From NCBI GenBank assembly GCA_964495385.1, contig CAZBVO010000007.1:5625-69624 (forward strand): DNA of 64,000 nucleotides, written 5' to 3'. The notes below the pieces were generated by a model. That model was not told where the DNA came from. It searched no databases and saw nothing but the letters and a program-made list of their open reading frames with translations. The DNA is from CAG-1138 sp964495385. GTDB taxonomy: Bacteria; Bacillota; Clostridia; Christensenellales; CAG-917. How positions within the stretch are numbered: the stretch's first letter is position 1; every line of letters starts with the position of its first letter. This document shows, one piece after another, positions 1 to 8,039 of this stretch. The translations under genes and the position numbers were made by a program.

Positions 1-263
1 TTCATTTGAAAAGGTTTTTCGCCGAAGCCCATAAGCGATACGCTGTGGCTTGCCACAAATCCCGCGTCGGCAATGGTCAAGCACAGGCCGTAATCCTGAT
101 TGCCTATATAGTAGTAGTCCCATTCTTTGATTCTGATTTTAGGGGCTTTTATGTCGTTGCGATCATAAATCCAATAAAGTTTTTTGGCAAATCCCGGCTC
201 GGCGATGTTGCCTTTGTCGTTCAACAGTCGCTGCGGAGCGGTTATTTCGTGTTGCTGGTGCAT
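1..263 (-). CDS. DUF2804 family protein, N-terminal part
   Basis: Only the first 87 codons are inside the window; the rest lies to the left of base 1. The minus-strand product begins MHQQHEITAPQRLL and contains PGFAKKLYW, then IKAPKIRIKEWDYYYI and DYGLCLTIADAGF, the conserved opening of DUF2804 proteins. The function of that family is not established. A good ribosome binding site (AGGAGGAAGTT) sits just upstream of the ATG. The gene is divergent from the DegV gene. Confidence 0.8.
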   Translation of the reverse strand, partial: MHQQHEITAPQRLLNDKGNIAEPGFAKKLYWIYDRNDIKAPKIRIKEWDYYYIGNQDYGLCLTIADAGFVASHSVSLMGFGEKPFQM

Positions 264-374
264 AACTTCCTCCTAATCGTTATATATAAATTTTAACTTA
301 CGTTAAGCATATAAGTCAAGCCAATATCAAAATATTTCCGCTCGGCATGCGCACCAAAATTCACGTTATTTTAA

Positions 375-403
375 TTTACAAATTGTAAATACTTTGTTAT
401 AAT
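375..403 (+). promoter_or_regulatory. Promoter of the DegV gene
   Basis: TTTACA at 375-380 and TATAAT at 398-403 are separated by 17 bp. They lie 30 bp upstream of the DegV start, in the gap between two divergent genes. Confidence 0.75.
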
Positions 404-432
404 ACGTTTTACATCAAACTTCGGAGGAAAAA

Positions 433-1305
433 ATGTCCCGAATTTACGTTACCACCGACGCCACGTCGGACATCCCCAAAATATATACCGCCCAAAATTT
501 TGACGTCATTCAAATGAACTACGTCATGGACGGCGCCGAGTACGAATGCAGTCCGGACAGCTTAGACTACGACGAGTTTTATTCGAGAGTCGAATCGGGC
601 AGTATGCCAACCACCTCGCTTATAAACACGCAAACCGCAATCGACTTTTTTACACCGATACTAAAAGGCGGATTCGACGTTTTGCACGTCTGCTTTTCTT
701 CGGCCCTGAGCGGCACCTACAATGCACTTAAAATTGCAGAATCCGAGCTTAAAGAGGCGTTTCCTGAGCGACAAATTGCCGTTATTGACAGCAAATGCGC
801 ATCCGGCGGCGAAGGCTTTATGGTTTGGCAGGTACTTAAAAAACGGGAAGAAGGCGTTTCGTTTGACGAGCTTAAATCGTTTGCCGAATACGTCCGCGAA
901 CATTGCGTTCACTTTTTCACCGTGCAAAATCTGTTCCACCTTTACCGCGGCGGACGAATCAGCAAAGCGGCGGCCGTTGTGGGAAGCAGTCTCAACTTAA
1001 AGCCGGTGCTTCACGTCAGCGAAGAAGGCACTCTGGTCGCTTTCAACAAGGTAATGGGGCGCAAGGCAAGCCTTAAAGCGCTTGTGGACGGATACCTTCA
1101 AAAAAGCAAGGGCTGGAAAAACGACGACGTTTGGGTGTGTCACGGAAGTTCTAAGGACGATGCCGAATGGGTTGCGGCCAAAATCAAGGAAAAAACTCCC
1201 GACGTCAACGTCGTGGTCGACTACATCGGCCCGATAGTCGGCACTCACTGCGGAAAAGGCGTAATTGCCCTGTTCTTCCTCGGTGAAGACAAAATTAAAC
1301 CGTAA
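433..1305 (+). CDS. DegV family fatty acid-binding protein
   Basis: A 290-residue protein, the usual length for the DegV/FakB family, which binds a fatty acid and in studied cases presents it to a fatty acid kinase. The N-terminus (IYVTTDATSDIP) matches the family opening, followed by MPTTSLIN and SSALSGTYN, which in FakB proteins lie near the bound carboxylate. GGRISKAAAVVGSSLNLKPVL is the typical central motif. The start follows a GGAGG site. It is monocistronic, with its own promoter and terminator. No fatty acid kinase gene is visible in this window, so the partner must be elsewhere. Confidence 0.9.
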   Translation: MSRIYVTTDATSDIPKIYTAQNFDVIQMNYVMDGAEYECSPDSLDYDEFYSRVESGSMPTTSLINTQTAIDFFTPILKGGFDVLHVCFSSALSGTYNALKIAESELKEAFPERQIAVIDSKCASGGEGFMVWQVLKKREEGVSFDELKSFAEYVREHCVHFFTVQNLFHLYRGGRISKAAAVVGSSLNLKPVLHVSEEGTLVAFNKVMGRKASLKALVDGYLQKSKGWKNDDVWVCHGSSKDDAEWVAAKIKEKTPDVNVVVDYIGPIVGTHCGKGVIALFFLGEDKIKP

Positions 1306-1318
1306 AAATCAACGGATG

Positions 1319-1340
1319 CCCTCGCTTTTGCGGGGGTTTT
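1319..1340 (+). terminator. Terminator after the DegV gene
   Basis: A 7-bp stem (CCCTCGC with GCGGGGG, one G-T pair) closes a TTTT loop and is followed by TTTT. It lies 13 bp after the stop codon. Confidence 0.7.
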
Positions 1341-1389
1341 GCGTATACGCCCCTCCTTTTTTGCAAACACTTTAAAAAAGGAGGCTTGT

Positions 1390-1986
1390 ATGGAACTTAA
1401 AAAAAGCAAAACTATTTTAAATTTGGCAAAAGCGTTTGCCGGCGAAACAATGGCACGCACTCGCTACGAGTACATCGAATACGGAGCGCGACAGCAAGGC
1501 TACACGGCGCTTGCGGCGGTAATCGATAAGATTGCTTACAACGAGTTCAATCATTCCCGAATGTTTTACTCGTTCATCGAAACCGCCGACAAAAGCGTTA
1601 TCGACAACGTCGACGTTTCAAGCGGCTATCCGTTTAGGGAAAAGTGGAACCTTACGGACAATCTTCTCTTCGCCGCCGAAGACGAAGCCGACGAAGCAAA
1701 CAAAATTTACCCCGAATATGCCGCTACGGCCCGAAAAGAAGGCTTTGACGACATTGCAGGTCTGTTTGAAAACGTCGCAAAAGTCGAGAAAGAGCACGAA
1801 TCCGTTTTCCGCAAACTGCACGAACAGCTGAAAAACGGAACCCTTTACTCCAAAAAATCTGCCGTCACCTGGACGTGCGACGGATGCGGATACTCTCAAA
1901 AAGGCAAAACCGCATTCGAAACCTGTCCGCTTTGCCAAGCAAAACAGGGCGTAGTTCGACTTCAACCCGAAGACATTACTCCGTAA
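1390..1986 (+). CDS. rbr: Rubrerythrin
   Basis: A 198-residue protein with two parts. Residues 1-140 form a ferritin-like four-helix domain with the diiron ligand pattern (AGETMARTRYEYIEYGA, EFNHSRMF, VAKVEKEHE). The C-terminus is a rubredoxin-like iron site with paired cysteines in CDGCGY and CPLCQ. Rubrerythrins reduce hydrogen peroxide in the cytoplasm of anaerobes, which fits an anaerobic host. The frame stays open 17 codons further upstream, but the AAGGAGG site at 1378-1384 sits correctly before the ATG at 1390, so that start is chosen. Confidence 0.95.
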   Translation: MELKKSKTILNLAKAFAGETMARTRYEYIEYGARQQGYTALAAVIDKIAYNEFNHSRMFYSFIETADKSVIDNVDVSSGYPFREKWNLTDNLLFAAEDEADEANKIYPEYAATARKEGFDDIAGLFENVAKVEKEHESVFRKLHEQLKNGTLYSKKSAVTWTCDGCGYSQKGKTAFETCPLCQAKQGVVRLQPEDITP

Positions 1987-2007
1987 ACGTTAAATTTTTT
2001 ATAATTG

Positions 2008-2049
2008 AAAATATCTCCTTCGTCTTTCTTGCCACGGAGGAGATATTTT
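2008..2049 (+). terminator. Long hairpin after rubrerythrin
   Basis: AAAATATCTCCT at 2008-2019 pairs with AGGAGATATTTT at 2038-2049 around an 18-nt loop. The run of T is part of the stem. It probably ends rbr transcription. Confidence 0.5.
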
Positions 2050-2084
2050 GTTACAATAAAACCATAAACGTATTTGGGTGATTT

Positions 2085-3014
2085 ATGGATTTTCTGACTA
2101 CGGCCTCTGCCGTCCTGGTTATGATGATTTATGCGATTCCCGGGTTCGTGTTGGTGAAAACAAAAACCGTGAAAGAGGAACATATTTCCTCTTTTGCCAA
2201 GGTTTTGCTGTACGTTTGCCAACCGTGCCTGACGCTTTACCAGTTCAACTCGGTAACTTTTGAAAAACAATTGTTTTTGAACATGCTGTTGTTTTTTGGC
2301 ATCTGCACCGGGCTGCAATTGGTGATTTTGGCCGTGATGACACTGATTTTCAGGAAAAAACTTTCGGCCGAAGCGGGCTATAGGATAGCAATAGTCGCAT
2401 CGGTTTTCGGCAACGTCGGCTACTTTGGCGTGCCTCTTTTGGAAAAACTTATCCCCGATCCAAACGCGCTTGCGTACTCGGCGATGTTTGCCGTAAGCAT
2501 GAACATTATGGCCTGGACGGTGGGATGCGCCTTAATTTCGGGCGACAGACGGTACATAAAGGTCAAAAAAATGATTTTTAATCCTGCAACGTTGGTGCTT
2601 ATTGTGGCCCTTCCGCTGTTTTTCACCAAAACAAAACTTCCGACAGAGGGGTTCGATTTGGGCGGAATAGTAACCTTGCTCGCAAAAATGACCGCTCCGC
2701 TGTGTATGCTGATTCTCGGTATGCGCCTTGCGACGGTGAAATTCAAGGAGCTGGTTTCGGACGTAAAACCGTTTATATCCGCAGCAGTGAAACTTGTTGT
2801 ATTCCCTCTTGCGGCGTGGTTGGTCACCTTGCCTTTCGACATCCCTCTGCTTTTAAAGCAAGTGCTTGTCATAACGTGTTGCTGTCCGTCGGCGAGCGTC
2901 GTTCTGAACCTTTCGGAAGTGCTGGGCAACGGTCAAAAACAGGCGGCCGACACCGTTTTGATTTCAACGATTTTGTGCATGCTGACCATTCCCGTAGTTT
3001 TGTTGATTTTGTAA
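2085..3014 (+). CDS. AEC family transporter (auxin efflux carrier type)
   Basis: A 309-residue integral membrane protein with about ten hydrophobic helices. It contains the family features VFGNVGYFGVPLLE near residue 110 and a glycine/proline-rich C-terminal half ending in CCCPSASVVLNLSEVLGN. Bacterial AEC members export or exchange small organic acids or amino acids, but the substrate cannot be read from sequence. The ribosome binding site is weak (GGGTGA). The gene sits between two hairpins and appears to be transcribed alone. Confidence 0.85.
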   Translation: MDFLTTASAVLVMMIYAIPGFVLVKTKTVKEEHISSFAKVLLYVCQPCLTLYQFNSVTFEKQLFLNMLLFFGICTGLQLVILAVMTLIFRKKLSAEAGYRIAIVASVFGNVGYFGVPLLEKLIPDPNALAYSAMFAVSMNIMAWTVGCALISGDRRYIKVKKMIFNPATLVLIVALPLFFTKTKLPTEGFDLGGIVTLLAKMTAPLCMLILGMRLATVKFKELVSDVKPFISAAVKLVVFPLAAWLVTLPFDIPLLLKQVLVITCCCPSASVVLNLSEVLGNGQKQAADTVLISTILCMLTIPVVLLIL

Positions 3015-3032
3015 TATATCCGATTTACACAC

Positions 3033-3059
3033 AAAAAGCCGCTTTTACAGCGGCTTTTT
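3033..3059. terminator. Bidirectional terminator
   Basis: AAAAAGCCGCT and AGCGGCTTTTT form an 11-bp stem with a 5-nt loop. It serves the AEC gene on the plus strand and the ATP-grasp gene on the minus strand. Confidence 0.85.
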
Positions 3060-3066
3060 TGATTGT

Positions 3067-3948
3067 TTAAACTTCGTTTTTGACGGTTTTTATGATGTAT
3101 TCGGCATATTTTGCCGCAACGTTTACGCCCGTAACTTCTTCAAACGTTTTGAAAAAAGCATTTGAATTTACCTCGCAAATTTGCGGTCCGTCCTTTCCGA
3201 ACAAAACGTCTATTCCGCAATAGTCCAGTCCGAGGATTGCCGCCGTTTTTTTGGCAATGGTTTTAAGTTCGTCGCCAACCTCAAACGGCTCACCCCTTCC
3301 TCCTGCGCCGATGTTTGACCTAAAATCGCCGTTAGACACCCTTCGCATCGCCCCGACAACTTCCTGCCCGACAACAATAATTCGCACGTCGCAACCCTTG
3401 CTTTCGGCAACAAATTTCTGAAACAGATGCGGCACGCATTTCAATTTTTTCATAACCGACAGCAATTCGGCACGGTCGGAAACGAGGTAAACCTCCTTCC
3501 CTTGCGATCCGAAACTTTGCTTTGCCACCAAAGGATAGCCCAAAGCTTGTTCGATACGGTCCGCCGCCGACGGTTTTATCCGTTCGTCGGGCCTATAACA
3601 CAAAAGTCCGGGCAAGGTGTCAGGCATGGGGATTTGATTATCTGCAAGCTCGATAAACGTAAGCATCTTGTCGTCGCACTTTTCTATTGCCGAGCGGCTG
3701 TTGAAAATGCGCATGCCTTTTTTTTCGAGAAGGCGCAAAACATATTTGTCCTTATCCCAGCAAACGCAAAAGTCGACGCCGTCAAAATCGCTTACGATTT
3801 CACCGCCCTCTATCCTCGCAAAAAATCCGTCGTTTGCCAAAACTTGCGTTTCGACTCCTCTCAAATTAAGTTCCTCGGCGAGGCGGTCTGCCTGATAAAG
3901 ATACTCTTTTGAATCGAAATAGGCGTTGTTTAATAAAATTCCTTTCAT
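3067..3948 (-). CDS. RimK-like ATP-grasp ligase
   Basis: A 293-residue protein of the RimK/LysX-type ATP-grasp group, which joins an amino group to a carboxylate using ATP. Visible features are FNSRSAIEKCDDKML (start of the ATP-grasp region), YPLVAKQSFGSQGKEVY (nucleotide-binding strand and glycine loop), KGCDVRIIVVGQEVVGAMRR, and GLDYCGIDVLF...ICEVNSNAFF (metal-binding Asp, Glu and Asn). It starts 1 bp after the stop of the upstream phosphodiesterase gene, so the two are probably co-translated. The substrate is unknown; modification of a protein C-terminus, a peptide or a cofactor are all possible. Confidence 0.85.
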   Translation of the reverse strand: MKGILLNNAYFDSKEYLYQADRLAEELNLRGVETQVLANDGFFARIEGGEIVSDFDGVDFCVCWDKDKYVLRLLEKKGMRIFNSRSAIEKCDDKMLTFIELADNQIPMPDTLPGLLCYRPDERIKPSAADRIEQALGYPLVAKQSFGSQGKEVYLVSDRAELLSVMKKLKCVPHLFQKFVAESKGCDVRIIVVGQEVVGAMRRVSNGDFRSNIGAGGRGEPFEVGDELKTIAKKTAAILGLDYCGIDVLFGKDGPQICEVNSNAFFKTFEEVTGVNVAAKYAEYIIKTVKNEV

Positions 3949-3949
3949 T

Positions 3950-4978
3950 TTATTCGGCGGCTTTTTCGGCTTTTATCCTTTCCGAAATTTCGCAAGCCAT
4001 ATCCGGGTAGTCCGTCATGACGGCATCTGCCCCGTCTCGGATGAGCTGTTCGACCTCGTCGGGATCGTTTATTGTCCAAAACTGAACCGCGATGCCGTAC
4101 TTGTGCGCATAGTCGATTATGCTCTTTTTGCCAAGGTCAACCACGATGTAGGAATCAGTAGGGATTTGCAACACTTTGTAGCCGAGGTTTTTGTCCGACA
4201 AATCGACGTTGAAGCAGAAACTGAAATAAAACGCGCCGACTTCCATCACCGATGCCGAACGGGTAACACCTTTGTCGGAATAGTTTTCGTCGATATAGAG
4301 GGTTACGTCGTTGTTGAAAGTTCCCACAACAACGTTGTCAAGCACGTCGTACTCAACCATAATTTGGTAAAGTTTGTCCATTGCTTTTGCGCCGGCCTCG
4401 CCGCTGTCTTTGATTTCGATGATATAGCACATCTCGTCATAGCCCTTTTCACGGATAACGAAATCGAACACTTCCTGCAAAGTGCAAATGCGAGCCTCGT
4501 TTTCGTCAAAATCGGTGCCGTCGTAATCGTGCCACATTTCAAGGGTTTTAAGTTCGGCCAGAGTGTGGTCGATAACTTTGCTGTCCTTGCCGAAACCGTC
4601 AAGATCTACGCAGTTGCTGGTGCGGTCGAGCGTATCGTCGTGCAACAAAACCAGTTCGCCGTCCTTGGTGATTTGAAGGTCGAATTCGAGGATGTCGATT
4701 TTGTAACCCTCGGTTTCCATAATGCTTATACATTTCGAAAAAGCCGCAATGGTGTTTTCCGGTGCGGTTCTTCGGCCGGCCCTGTGTGCCGACATCATGG
4801 TTTCTGCCGCAATATACCTGTTGTCGGACGGTCCGATTTCGCTTTCGTCCACGCGAGGGATGTTGGCCAAACCGCGCAATGCAAACATCATAAGAACCAA
4901 ACAAAGCGGAATAGCAACAATAACTATGCCCACTTTTGCCAGAATACGTTTTACGTTTACCGATTTATTGTTGTTCAT
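3950..4978 (-). CDS. Membrane-anchored glycerophosphodiester phosphodiesterase
   Basis: A 342-residue protein with one N-terminal membrane helix (about residues 10-32) followed by a GDPD domain. The motif SAHRAGRRTAPENTIAAF holds the catalytic His and the Glu-Asn pair, and HDDTLDRTSN the second catalytic His. The C-terminus has VQFWTINDPDEVEQLIRDGADAVMTDYPD, typical of the family barrel. The domain should face the outside and hydrolyse glycerophosphodiesters from lipids or teichoic acids. It is the first gene of a two-gene unit with the ATP-grasp ligase. Confidence 0.9.
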   Translation of the reverse strand: MNNNKSVNVKRILAKVGIVIVAIPLCLVLMMFALRGLANIPRVDESEIGPSDNRYIAAETMMSAHRAGRRTAPENTIAAFSKCISIMETEGYKIDILEFDLQITKDGELVLLHDDTLDRTSNCVDLDGFGKDSKVIDHTLAELKTLEMWHDYDGTDFDENEARICTLQEVFDFVIREKGYDEMCYIIEIKDSGEAGAKAMDKLYQIMVEYDVLDNVVVGTFNNDVTLYIDENYSDKGVTRSASVMEVGAFYFSFCFNVDLSDKNLGYKVLQIPTDSYIVVDLGKKSIIDYAHKYGIAVQFWTINDPDEVEQLIRDGADAVMTDYPDMACEISERIKAEKAAE

Positions 4979-5007
4979 ATTTTTTCTCCAAACATATTGT
5001 TAGATAT

Positions 5008-5036
5008 ATTATAGACCATTTTTCGGCCGTTTGCAA
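5008..5036 (-). promoter_or_regulatory. Promoter of the GDPD/ATP-grasp unit
   Basis: On the minus strand, TTGCAA (5036-5031) and TATAAT (5013-5008) are separated by 17 bp. Confidence 0.8.
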
Positions 5037-5049
5037 CACTATGTGCAAA

Positions 5050-5077
5050 CATAAAAGCGCCCCTTTCGGAACGCTTT
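5050..5077 (-). terminator. Terminator of the TetR-aldolase operon
   Basis: On the minus strand, AAAGCGTTCC, a GAAA tetraloop and GGGGCGCTTT form a 10-bp stem followed by TTAT. Confidence 0.8.
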
Positions 5078-5089
5078 AGGTTGTTTTGG

Positions 5090-5722
5090 TTATTTTTTCA
5101 AAAACAGTTTTACGTCGTCGCCGTCATCGTACTTGTCTTTTCCGAGAGCCGCCGCCGTCTTTTGTTCGATGTATTCCCTGCATCCGTTTTCCATTGCTCT
5201 TATTGCATCGAAAGCCAAATCCATGGTTTCGCCGCAAGCGAACACGCCGTGATTTGCCAAAAAGCAACCTTTGCGGCCTTTCATGGCTTCAACTGCGTTT
5301 TTGCAAAGAGTTTTCGTACCCGGCATGCCGTATTTTGCACAGCGAATATCGCCGCCCAAAAGTTCTTTTTTCGCAGGATCGGTAACAGGCAAATCGGCAT
5401 GAGCCGAAGCAAACACGCTACATTCGGACGGATGAGAGTGCAAAACAACGTTTATTTCAGGTCTGTCTCGCAAAATAGCCGCGTGAATTTTGCGTTCGGA
5501 AGTCGGTTTTTTGGTCCCAACCCATTCAAGCGTTTCGATGTCCACAATGCTCATATCGTCGACGGTAAGATCGACGTAATCCAATGCGCTCGGCGTGCAA
5601 AGCATGTGCTTTTCGTCGATACGGACAGAGATGTTGCCCCACGTCCCCTGAACAAGGTTTTCTTCGAGCATCTTAACGCCCGCATCCTTTATGAGTTGCC
5701 TAAGTTCTTTTTCGGTGTTCAT
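5090..5722 (-). CDS. Class II aldolase/adducin family protein
   Basis: A 210-residue protein related to L-fuculose-phosphate aldolase. All expected catalytic residues are present: Glu76 in PTSERKIH, zinc ligands His95 and His97 in VLHSHPSE, and His158 in ANHGVF. QGTWGNISVR near residue 25 is the phosphate-binding loop. It should cleave a phosphorylated sugar or related aldol with zinc. The start at 5722 is chosen because GAGGAGG lies 6 bases upstream; the frame stays open further upstream but would overlap the previous gene. It is the last gene of the operon, 1 bp after a catalytically empty paralogue. Confidence 0.9.
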   Translation of the reverse strand: MNTEKELRQLIKDAGVKMLEENLVQGTWGNISVRIDEKHMLCTPSALDYVDLTVDDMSIVDIETLEWVGTKKPTSERKIHAAILRDRPEINVVLHSHPSECSVFASAHADLPVTDPAKKELLGGDIRCAKYGMPGTKTLCKNAVEAMKGRKGCFLANHGVFACGETMDLAFDAIRAMENGCREYIEQKTAAALGKDKYDDGDDVKLFLKK

Positions 5723-5723
5723 G

Positions 5724-6368
5724 TCAGGCCTCCTCTTGTTCTTCGGCGATTTTTGCCGCCTGATTCTTTTTGCTGTATTTGATTTTGTAAACGATATGTT
5801 GCAAGTTGGCATCAACCGCACCGAGATTTTTCGGACCGCCCAAAGCAGTGACTCTGATGTAGGTTCTCGTTGCCTTTTCCATAACCATGGCCGCCGTAAA
5901 CGCTTCGTCCAAGCTTCTGCCCGTGGTTAATGCGCCTTCATTTTTAACCAAGCAAGCACATTTACCTTTGATTGCCTTCTTTATGTCGTCAAGCGACGAA
6001 GAATCGGCGCATTTGATTTTGACACCCAAAATCTGACTCATGTCGTCCAACACCGGCGGAATGCTTCTTCCGCTTTTCGAGCATGCCAAAGTATATTTCG
6101 GGCTTATGCGCATAACTGCCGCATTCTCCTCATTAAGCGAAAGCACCCAAACGTCCGCGTCCACTCTGGCACGGGTTGCGTCGTCAACAGTGCTGTCTGT
6201 TGACAAAACAATGTCTTCTGCAGTTATTTTTGCAAAATCAACGTTGTTTTTGGTTGTATAAACATCGTTTCCGTGTTTAAAGGTTATACTGCAAACGCCC
6301 GTTGCCAAACCTTCGTCGGCCAGCTTTGTTGCATAATTTATGATTGCATTTGCGATTTTGTCGTTCAT
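5724..6368 (-). CDS. Class II aldolase-like protein without catalytic residues
   Basis: A 214-residue protein whose C-terminal half (CLVKNEGALTTGRSLDEAFTAAMVMEKATRTYI) aligns with the end of the class II aldolase fold of its neighbour. The active site is gone. Aligned to the intact gene, Glu76 becomes Ala67, His95 becomes Arg87, His97 becomes Ser89, and His158 becomes Glu144. The frame is open, with a strong ribosome binding site (AAAGGAG), so it is not a decaying pseudogene. A structural or regulatory subunit paired with the downstream aldolase is the simplest inference. A charged tail (KYSKKNQAAKIAEEQEEA) follows the fold. Confidence 0.75.
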   Translation of the reverse strand: MNDKIANAIINYATKLADEGLATGVCSITFKHGNDVYTTKNNVDFAKITAEDIVLSTDSTVDDATRARVDADVWVLSLNEENAAVMRISPKYTLACSKSGRSIPPVLDDMSQILGVKIKCADSSSLDDIKKAIKGKCACLVKNEGALTTGRSLDEAFTAAMVMEKATRTYIRVTALGGPKNLGAVDANLQHIVYKIKYSKKNQAAKIAEEQEEA

Positions 6369-6386
6369 GTCGTCTCCTTTGAAGTA

Positions 6387-6406
6387 CGCCCCGAAATTTC
6401 GGGGCG
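6387..6406 (-). other. Perfect intercistronic palindrome
   Basis: CGCCCCGAAA is followed directly by TTTCGGGGCG, a 20-bp perfect palindrome between the aminotransferase and aldolase-like genes. No T run follows it on the minus strand. It may tune or partly stop read-through, or protect the mRNA end. Confidence 0.55.
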
Positions 6407-6422
6407 CACGATTTCGGATTTT

Positions 6423-8039
6423 TTATTTGTCAAGGTTTCTGGTGCATTCGGTGACGTGTGCAAACACTTCGTCGAAACGCTCCAAAGCGGCATCGATAAC
6501 TTCGTCGGTGTCTGCCATAGAGGTGTACAGTCTGCTGCCTGCAAGGGTGATTATGCCGTTGGCCGCATAAGCCGCACCCATCTGTTCCATAGCAACTTTA
6601 CGTCTGAGCATTTCCGGTTTGTTCTTCAACATAGGGATAAGCGATTTGAAGATGTTGAAGTTGCTGTAATCGAAGCTCATTGCGCCGGTGCATTCGAGGT
6701 GAACGATGCTGCCCTGATTGTAAGCAACGAACGGAAGACCGTGCTTTTTGATAAGAGCCTTCAAGCCTGCGGTAAGTCTGTCGCCTGCGCGGCCTGCTTT
6801 TGCGCAAGCGTCGTTCTTTTCGATTTCGCAGATTGCGAGATAGCCTGCGTATGCGCTAAGAGGGTTGGCAGCGAGAGTACCTCCGACGTATGCCTTTTTG
6901 CCCATGCCTGCAAGGCCTGCCGCCATAAGGCTGATATATTCGCGCTTGCCGCCTACGCCGCCTGCGGAAGGATAGCCGCCTGCAACGATTTTACCAAACA
7001 CGGTAAGGTCAGGATACATATCTCTGCCGGTGCCTTGACGGCGGAATTTTACGACTTTGCCGTCAACGAGTTTTTTGTCGTCGACCATCCAAGGTTTGCC
7101 GTCGATAACGACAGGGGTATCGTCTACTTTATATTTGTCGCCGAAGAAATAGCCTGCCGCGCCGTGAGTGCTTACTCTGAAACCGGTTACGACTTCGTCA
7201 AAGATAAACAATGCGCCGTATTTTCTGGCCAAAATTCTTGCTTTTTCGTTGTAGTCGAAATCTACAGGGCGAGTACCCGATTCAGGGCCGACCGGTTCGA
7301 CGATAACCGCCGCCGTACCGCCTTTGCGGGTGTTGCGTTTAAGCATTTTTTCAAGCATTTTGAGGTCGTTAGGTCTGACTTCGTCGGTGGTTTTGTAGCT
7401 GCCCGGAATGCCGTGGCTTTCCAAAAATTGACGGCTGCCCGGAATTTTCAAACCGTAAACCATTTGATCGGACCAACCGTGATATGCGCCGCCGATTTTG
7501 ATGACTCTCTTATGTTTGGTTGCACAACGAGCCACACGGATTGCCGCCATTACGGACTCGGTGCCCGAGCCGAGCATACGGAACATTTCGCATGCAGGCA
7601 TAAGTTCGTTGATTTTTTTGGCAAGAAGAAGTTCGCCTTCGTGGAACAAGCCGGTTACAGGACCGCAAGTGTTCAAAAGTTCAAAAACCTTTTCTCTTAC
7701 AGGCAGGTAGTTGCTGCCCAAGATGGTAGGGCCGCCGGCCTGCAAAAAGTCAAAATATTTGTTGCCGTCGCGGTCATAAAGATATGCGCCTTCCGCCTTG
7801 TCCATGCAAAGTGGGAATGGATAGTTGAAAGCAAGGTTGTGTTGAACGCCGCCCGGAATGTATTTTTTGGCTTCCGTGGTGATTTCCTTGCTGCCCTTGC
7901 AGTTTACTTCATAGTGATCCAAAACCTTTTTAAGGTAGTCGTCGCTTACGCACCAAATAGGTTTGGAAGTAAGATCCGCAAGTTCTGCGTAAATTTGCTT
8001 GGCGTCCTGCCAGTTGCTGATGCCGTTACCGTTACTCAT
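6423..8039 (-). CDS. Class III (glutamate-1-semialdehyde aminomutase-like) aminotransferase
   Basis: A 538-residue PLP enzyme. Motifs are KKYIPGGVQHN (residues 58-68), LGSGTESVMAAIRVAR (cofactor phosphate binding), GAYHGWSD, FDEVVTGFR with Asp281 contacting the pyridine nitrogen, and VFGKIVAGGYPSAGG with Lys350 as the Schiff-base lysine. It is about 100 residues longer than HemL. An insertion of roughly 30-45 residues (about 300-345) lies between the Asp and Lys motifs, and the N-terminus is extended. No other heme-synthesis gene is present, so a catabolic or biosynthetic transaminase working with the aldolases is more likely. It overlaps the TetR gene by 4 bp. Confidence 0.85.
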   Translation of the reverse strand: MSNGNGISNWQDAKQIYAELADLTSKPIWCVSDDYLKKVLDHYEVNCKGSKEITTEAKKYIPGGVQHNLAFNYPFPLCMDKAEGAYLYDRDGNKYFDFLQAGGPTILGSNYLPVREKVFELLNTCGPVTGLFHEGELLLAKKINELMPACEMFRMLGSGTESVMAAIRVARCATKHKRVIKIGGAYHGWSDQMVYGLKIPGSRQFLESHGIPGSYKTTDEVRPNDLKMLEKMLKRNTRKGGTAAVIVEPVGPESGTRPVDFDYNEKARILARKYGALFIFDEVVTGFRVSTHGAAGYFFGDKYKVDDTPVVIDGKPWMVDDKKLVDGKVVKFRRQGTGRDMYPDLTVFGKIVAGGYPSAGGVGGKREYISLMAAGLAGMGKKAYVGGTLAANPLSAYAGYLAICEIEKNDACAKAGRAGDRLTAGLKALIKKHGLPFVAYNQGSIVHLECTGAMSFDYSNFNIFKSLIPMLKNKPEMLRRKVAMEQMGAAYAANGIITLAGSRLYTSMADTDEVIDAALERFDEVFAHVTECTRNLDK

